Part shown: piece by piece, positions 58,523-64,000 of the stretch
How positions within the stretch are numbered: position 1 is the first letter of the stretch
Layout: each line of letters begins with the position of its first letter
Assembly: GCF_003751845.1 (NCBI RefSeq)
Contig: NZ_RJKQ01000001.1
Coordinates: 930,001-994,000, forward strand
DNA length: 64,000 bases
Source of the DNA: Enterobacter sp. BIGb0383
Lineage (GTDB): Bacteria; Pseudomonadota; Gammaproteobacteria; Enterobacterales; Enterobacteriaceae
Direction of reading: 5' to 3'
The notes under the pieces: model-generated
Database searches by the model: none
The model's input: the letters and a program-made list of their open reading frames with translations, nothing else
What the model was told of the DNA's origin: nothing
Made by a program: the position numbers and the translations under genes

Positions 58523-59337
58523 TCTACGTGGGCTTACCCCAATGGTCGCACCCGAAATGGGTGCGCCTTGGCATCACCGGTCTGGAAGAGTATGCCCGCC
58601 ACTTTAACTGCGTGGAGGGCAATACGACGCTCTACGCGCTGCCGAAACCTGAGGTGGTCGACCGCTGGCGTCAGCAAACCGGAGATGATTTCCGTTTCTG
58701 CTTTAAATTCCCGGCGACCATTTCCCATCAGGCGGCCCTGCGCAACTGTGGCGATCTGACGGCGGAATTTTTTGACCGTCTGTCGCCTCTGGATGACCGG
58801 ATAGGCCAGTACTGGCTTCAGCTTCCAGCCCGCTTCGGTCCGCGTGACCTTCCCACCCTGTGGCAGTTCCTCGACGCGCTGCCGAAAGCCTTTACCTACG
58901 GGGTTGAAGTTCGCCATCCCGCCTTCTTTGCCAAAGGTGAAGAGGAAAAGCAGCTCAATCAGGGGCTACACGCCCGGGGCGTCAACCGCACCATCCTCGA
59001 CAGTCGGCCCGTGCACGGCGCGGTGCCGCACAGTGAGGCGATCATGGAAGCCCAGCGGAAAAAGCCAAAGCTGCCGGTTCATGCGGTGGTTACCGCCAGC
59101 GCTCCGATGGTGCGCTTTATCGGCAGCGATAATATGCAGCAGAACCTTGAGCTGTTTAACGTCTGGCTAAATACCCTGCCACGCTGGGAGCAACACGCCA
59201 CGCCCTGGCTGTTTTTACACACCCCGGATATCGCCCAGGCCCCGGAGCTGGTCGCCAGCCTGTGGCCTGCGCTGCAACAGGCGCTCCCGTCAGTTGGAAA
59301 CTTACCCGCAATCCCACAACAGTCTTCTCTTTTCTGA
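58519..59337 (+). CDS. yecE: DUF72 family protein YecE
   Basis: A 272-residue protein of the YecE/DUF72 TIM-barrel-like family, whose function is unknown. Landmarks are the N-terminal [19 protein letters not shown], the [16 protein letters not shown] strand-loop, [15 protein letters not shown] and [10 protein letters not shown]. It is coupled to yecD by an ATGA overlap. The protein is nearly identical to E. coli YecE. Confidence 0.93.
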   Translation: MIYVGLPQWSHPKWVRLGITGLEEYARHFNCVEGNTTLYALPKPEVVDRWRQQTGDDFRFCFKFPATISHQAALRNCGDLTAEFFDRLSPLDDRIGQYWLQLPARFGPRDLPTLWQFLDALPKAFTYGVEVRHPAFFAKGEEEKQLNQGLHARGVNRTILDSRPVHGAVPHSEAIMEAQRKKPKLPVHAVVTASAPMVRFIGSDNMQQNLELFNVWLNTLPRWEQHATPWLFLHTPDIAQAPELVASLWPALQQALPSVGNLPAIPQQSSLF

Positions 59338-59397
59338 TCGAGGCGAGCTATCATAGTAGTTGCCGTCGGGCAGTCCATCAGGGATCAGGGAGTTAGT

Positions 59398-61545
<2,148 letters not shown>

Positions 61546-61561
61546 CCCGCGCTCAGTGCAG

Positions 61562-61683
61562 TTTATCCTAAATATTTCGAGTTACGGCAAGGCGGCAACG
61601 AGTGAGAGACCGGGAGCTTACACCAGTAAGTGACCGGTTCGAGCGAGGCGGCCAACGCAGTTGTAGCTCGAAAGATGACGGAG
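61562..61683. repeat. ERIC (enterobacterial repetitive intergenic consensus) element
   Basis: About 122 bases closely follow the ERIC consensus: the core GGGAGCTTACA...GTAAGTGACCGG (near 61612-61636), the GGCGGCAA and GGCCAACGCAG segments, and imperfect outer arms TTTCGAGTTAC (61575-61585) and GTAGCTCGAAA (61663-61673). The element can fold into a long hairpin in RNA and lies between convergent cmoB and cutC. Confidence 0.85.
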
Positions 61684-61689
61684 AAACTA

Positions 61690-61721
61690 AAAAAAGGCCC
61701 CTGTTTAATTGGCAGGGGCCT
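61690..61721 (-). terminator. cutC terminator
   Basis: A 9-bp stem (61695-61703 with 61713-61721), followed on the minus strand by a run of Ts, lies 50 bases after the cutC stop. Confidence 0.88.
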
Positions 61722-61770
61722 GGTACAAGAACATCATATTGGGCGATATGATGCGCGGTAAAAATCGGTT

Positions 61771-62517
61771 CTAACGCTGTTGATGACGGGCAATCATCGA
61801 CTTCATCACCGCTACGGCTTCACCATCCACACCGTAACGGGCGTATTCATCTGCGTCCGCATCGGCCGACATTGACAGACCCGTATTGCGATAACGCATT
61901 GGCGACGGCGTCCATTTTCCGGCGGAGCTGTGCACTTCTCTCACCCCGGCATCAAGAAACTGCTGCAGGTTTGCGGCGCGCACGCCTGCACCGGCCATTA
62001 TGATTGGGACACCGGAACGGGCTGTGAGTTCCGTAATTAATTTCAGTCCTTTTTCTGCACTGGCCTGCTGGCCGGAGGTTAATATCCTCGCCACGCCCAG
62101 TTCAGCAAGGTTATCAAAGGCCTGCTGCGGATCGGCGCACATATCAAATGCGCGATGAAAAGTGACCGCCATTCCCCCGGCCGCAGTCATAATCTGCCGC
62201 ATCCTCGGCATATCGACTTCGCCATCCTGATTCAGCACGCCGGTGACCAGACCGGGAAACCCCAGCGCCCTGACGTGACGAATATCTTCCAGAATGGCGG
62301 TAAATTCGCTGTGGCTGTAAAAAAAATCGCCGCCGCGAGGCCGTATAATCGGGTGTACCGGGATAGTGACCGTTTCTCGCGTCGCCTGCAGTACCCCGGT
62401 GGAGGGCGTCAGCCCGCCCTCTTTGGGCGCGGCGCAGAGTTCAATCCTGTCCGCACCATTCTGCTGTGCAGTCAGCGCGCTCTCGGTGCTATAACAGCAA
62501 ATTTCCAGCAGCGTCAT
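61771..62517 (-). CDS. cutC: CutC family protein
   Basis: A 248-residue TIM-barrel protein of the CutC family, historically linked to copper tolerance in E. coli; that phenotype has since been attributed in part to loss of the neighbouring sRNA/OmpC control, so its biochemical role is open. Motifs include [24 protein letters not shown] and [17 protein letters not shown] and [10 protein letters not shown]; long stretches match E. coli CutC. It lies 11 bases downstream of yecM. Confidence 0.93.
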   Translation of the reverse strand: MTLLEICCYSTESALTAQQNGADRIELCAAPKEGGLTPSTGVLQATRETVTIPVHPIIRPRGGDFFYSHSEFTAILEDIRHVRALGFPGLVTGVLNQDGEVDMPRMRQIMTAAGGMAVTFHRAFDMCADPQQAFDNLAELGVARILTSGQQASAEKGLKLITELTARSGVPIIMAGAGVRAANLQQFLDAGVREVHSSAGKWTPSPMRYRNTGLSMSADADADEYARYGVDGEAVAVMKSMIARHQQR

Positions 62518-62528
62518 CGCGTTTCTCC

Positions 62529-63089
62529 TTAACGTTCGCTGGCGACGATAGCCTCAATCGACCAGGGGTGGAATTTCAGGGTAACCTTGCCGTCGGTAAC
62601 CGCCAGCGTCGGGTTCGGCAGACGCTCGCGTTCGCCGCGTGGGGAGCTGGTTTTCACCGCAATCCCCGGCTGGCTCAGTCCTTCATCGCTGAGCAGCGCC
62701 AGCGCACGCGCATTCAGGGTTTCCGGCTCGCCAGGCAGCACGATCTCAATATGCTCCCAGCCTTCATGAGGATAGCGCTTTTCTCCCGGCCAGGGCAGTT
62801 CGACCACGCTAAACCGCCAGTGGGCGACGCACACCGGCTGATGCAATTTAAACAGGCAGATAGGACGACCGTTGATCGTATTTTCCGACAGCAGTTCGCC
62901 GCACTGCTCCAGACCCTGACGCCAGCGCTCGGCGGTGGCGTTTTGATGACAGCGCAGGGAGATATGGTCGGCGTCAAGAGGCGCAATATCCAGCCCCAGT
63001 CTTTCGACCAGGGCGTGCAACGCCTCACTGAAACGGGGAAGATCCGCCGCAATATCCTGAAGTGAGTCAATGTTCTGCCAGTCGGTCAT
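62529..63089 (-). CDS. yecM: YecM family (VOC-like) protein
   Basis: A 186-residue protein of the YecM family, with a fold related to the vicinal-oxygen-chelate (glyoxalase) group; metal-binding candidates include His in [11 protein letters not shown] and Glu in [12 protein letters not shown]. Function is unknown. The ATG at 63087-63089 ([18 protein letters not shown]) is chosen because it matches E. coli; 49 in-frame codons upstream have no homology. Divergent from argS and followed by cutC. Confidence 0.92.
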   Translation of the reverse strand: MTDWQNIDSLQDIAADLPRFSEALHALVERLGLDIAPLDADHISLRCHQNATAERWRQGLEQCGELLSENTINGRPICLFKLHQPVCVAHWRFSVVELPWPGEKRYPHEGWEHIEIVLPGEPETLNARALALLSDEGLSQPGIAVKTSSPRGERERLPNPTLAVTDGKVTLKFHPWSIEAIVASER

Positions 63090-63325
63090 GATTCGGTCTC
63101 TGCTCGTCAATGAAGGGGCTAATCTACCCTGGTGCGTCCGGGCAACCAACCGCTGAGCGCACGACGGGTTATTTTCTCTCCAGTGGAACAGCGCAACCCG
63201 GCACAGAGCGGCCCCGGTGCTGACGCCATCGGGCAAATGCAGTATACTCCCGCCTTAATTTATCCACACCCTGGCGCCGCACCAGCCTTTATCTTGCTGC
63301 TGCGCCATTAAAGTAAGGTATTCCG

Positions 63326-64000
63326 GTGAACATTCAGGCTCTTCTCTCAGCAAAAGTCAGTCAGGCCATGATTGCGGCGGGTGCACCCGCCGATTGCGAA
63401 CCTCAGGTTCGTCAGTCCGCGAAAGTACAGTTTGGCGATTATCAGGCCAACGGCATGATGGCGGTGGCGAAACAACTGCGCATGGCCCCGCGACAGCTTG
63501 CAGAGCAGGTCCTGACCCATCTTGACCTCAGCGGCATTGCCAGCAAGATTGAGATCGCCGGTCCGGGTTTTATTAATATCTTCCTTGAGCCAGCCTTCCT
63601 GGCGGAACACGTCACCGCAGCGCTTAAATCAGAGCGTCTTGGCATTACACTGCCCGCACAGCAGACCATTGTGGTCGACTACTCCGCCCCTAACGTGGCC
63701 AAAGAGATGCACGTAGGTCACCTGCGCTCGACCATTATCGGCGACGCAGCGGTACGCACCCAGGAGCTCCTTGGCCACAAGTTGATCCGCGCTAACCACG
63801 TCGGCGACTGGGGCACCCAGTTCGGAATGCTGATCGCGTACCTGGAGAAACAGCAGCAGAACAACGCCGGTGAAATGGCCCTCGCTGACCTGGAAGTGTT
63901 CTACCGCGAAGCCAAAAAACACTACGACGAAGACGAAGCCTTTGCCGAACGCGCGCGTGGTTACGTCGTGAAATTGCAGGGCGGAGACGAATACTGCCGC
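63326..64000 (+). CDS. argS: Arginyl-tRNA synthetase, 5' part
   Basis: ArgRS charges tRNA-Arg. The window ends inside the gene after 225 codons with no stop. The start is a GTG at 63326 giving (M)[18 protein letters not shown], as in E. coli, with TAAGGT upstream. The N-terminal Add1 tRNA-D-loop-binding domain spans about 1-110, followed by the class I catalytic domain with the HIGH-type motif in [19 protein letters not shown] near residue 122 and [14 protein letters not shown]. The rest lies beyond the window. Confidence 0.97.
   Translation, partial: MNIQALLSAKVSQAMIAAGAPADCEPQVRQSAKVQFGDYQANGMMAVAKQLRMAPRQLAEQVLTHLDLSGIASKIEIAGPGFINIFLEPAFLAEHVTAALKSERLGITLPAQQTIVVDYSAPNVAKEMHVGHLRSTIIGDAAVRTQELLGHKLIRANHVGDWGTQFGMLIAYLEKQQQNNAGEMALADLEVFYREAKKHYDEDEAFAERARGYVVKLQGGDEYCR

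Overview
The window is chromosomal DNA of an Enterobacteriaceae species close to the Enterobacter/Lelliottia/Leclercia group. Genus is an inference: nearly every protein is a close relative of its E. coli counterpart, GC is moderately high, and gene order is largely that of E. coli K-12. No phage, insertion sequence, integrase or CRISPR array was seen. Against K-12, three blocks are joined: the 3' end of a yniA-like gene (1-258); the tonB-to-chaA block (296-47341); and the lpxM-to-argS block (47395-64000).

Region by region. 296-4251 holds tonB, yciI, a GNAT acetyltransferase where K-12 has kch, the small gene yciY, cardiolipin synthase clsA and yciU. 4293-9913 is the oligopeptide permease operon oppABCDF. 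10694-21389 carries ychE, adhE, an extra GNAT gene, tdk, hns, galU, rssB, rssA, ychJ and purU. 21460-21920 is a tandem tRNA-Tyr operon with a strong stringent-type promoter. 29394-40571 is the respiratory nitrate block: narGHJI, narK and the sensor/regulator pair narXL, with FNR and NarL sites. 40568-47341 holds ychO, ychN, an accessory chemoreceptor and DUF1883 gene, then chaC, chaB and chaA. 47395-64000 holds lpxM, mepM, the zinc transporter znuACB, ruvCAB, yebC, nudB, aspS, yecDEN, cmoAB, cutC, yecM and the start of argS.

The main accessory feature is a seven-gene, tightly overlapping minus-strand operon (21826-29294) lying exactly between the second tRNA-Tyr gene and narI, genes that are close neighbours in K-12. 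It encodes a KAS III-type condensing enzyme, two SDR-type NAD(P) oxidoreductases, a metallo-beta-lactamase-fold hydrolase, a CoF390-synthetase/CapK-like adenylate-forming enzyme, a membrane-anchored GT21-like glycosyltransferase and a GT-B glycosyltransferase. The set looks like a small pathway that builds a fatty-acid-derived product and glycosylates it; I do not recognise a characterised product. Its last gene runs antisense into the tRNA-Tyr gene, so the final 31 codons are tRNA-derived.

Other points of note: narX has lost the stop codon expected at the narL start and extends 24 codons into narL; a sigma-28-type promoter precedes the accessory chemoreceptor; a Fur-like site lies upstream of oppA; a LexA box coincides with the ruvC terminator hairpin; and an ERIC repeat lies between cmoB and cutC.
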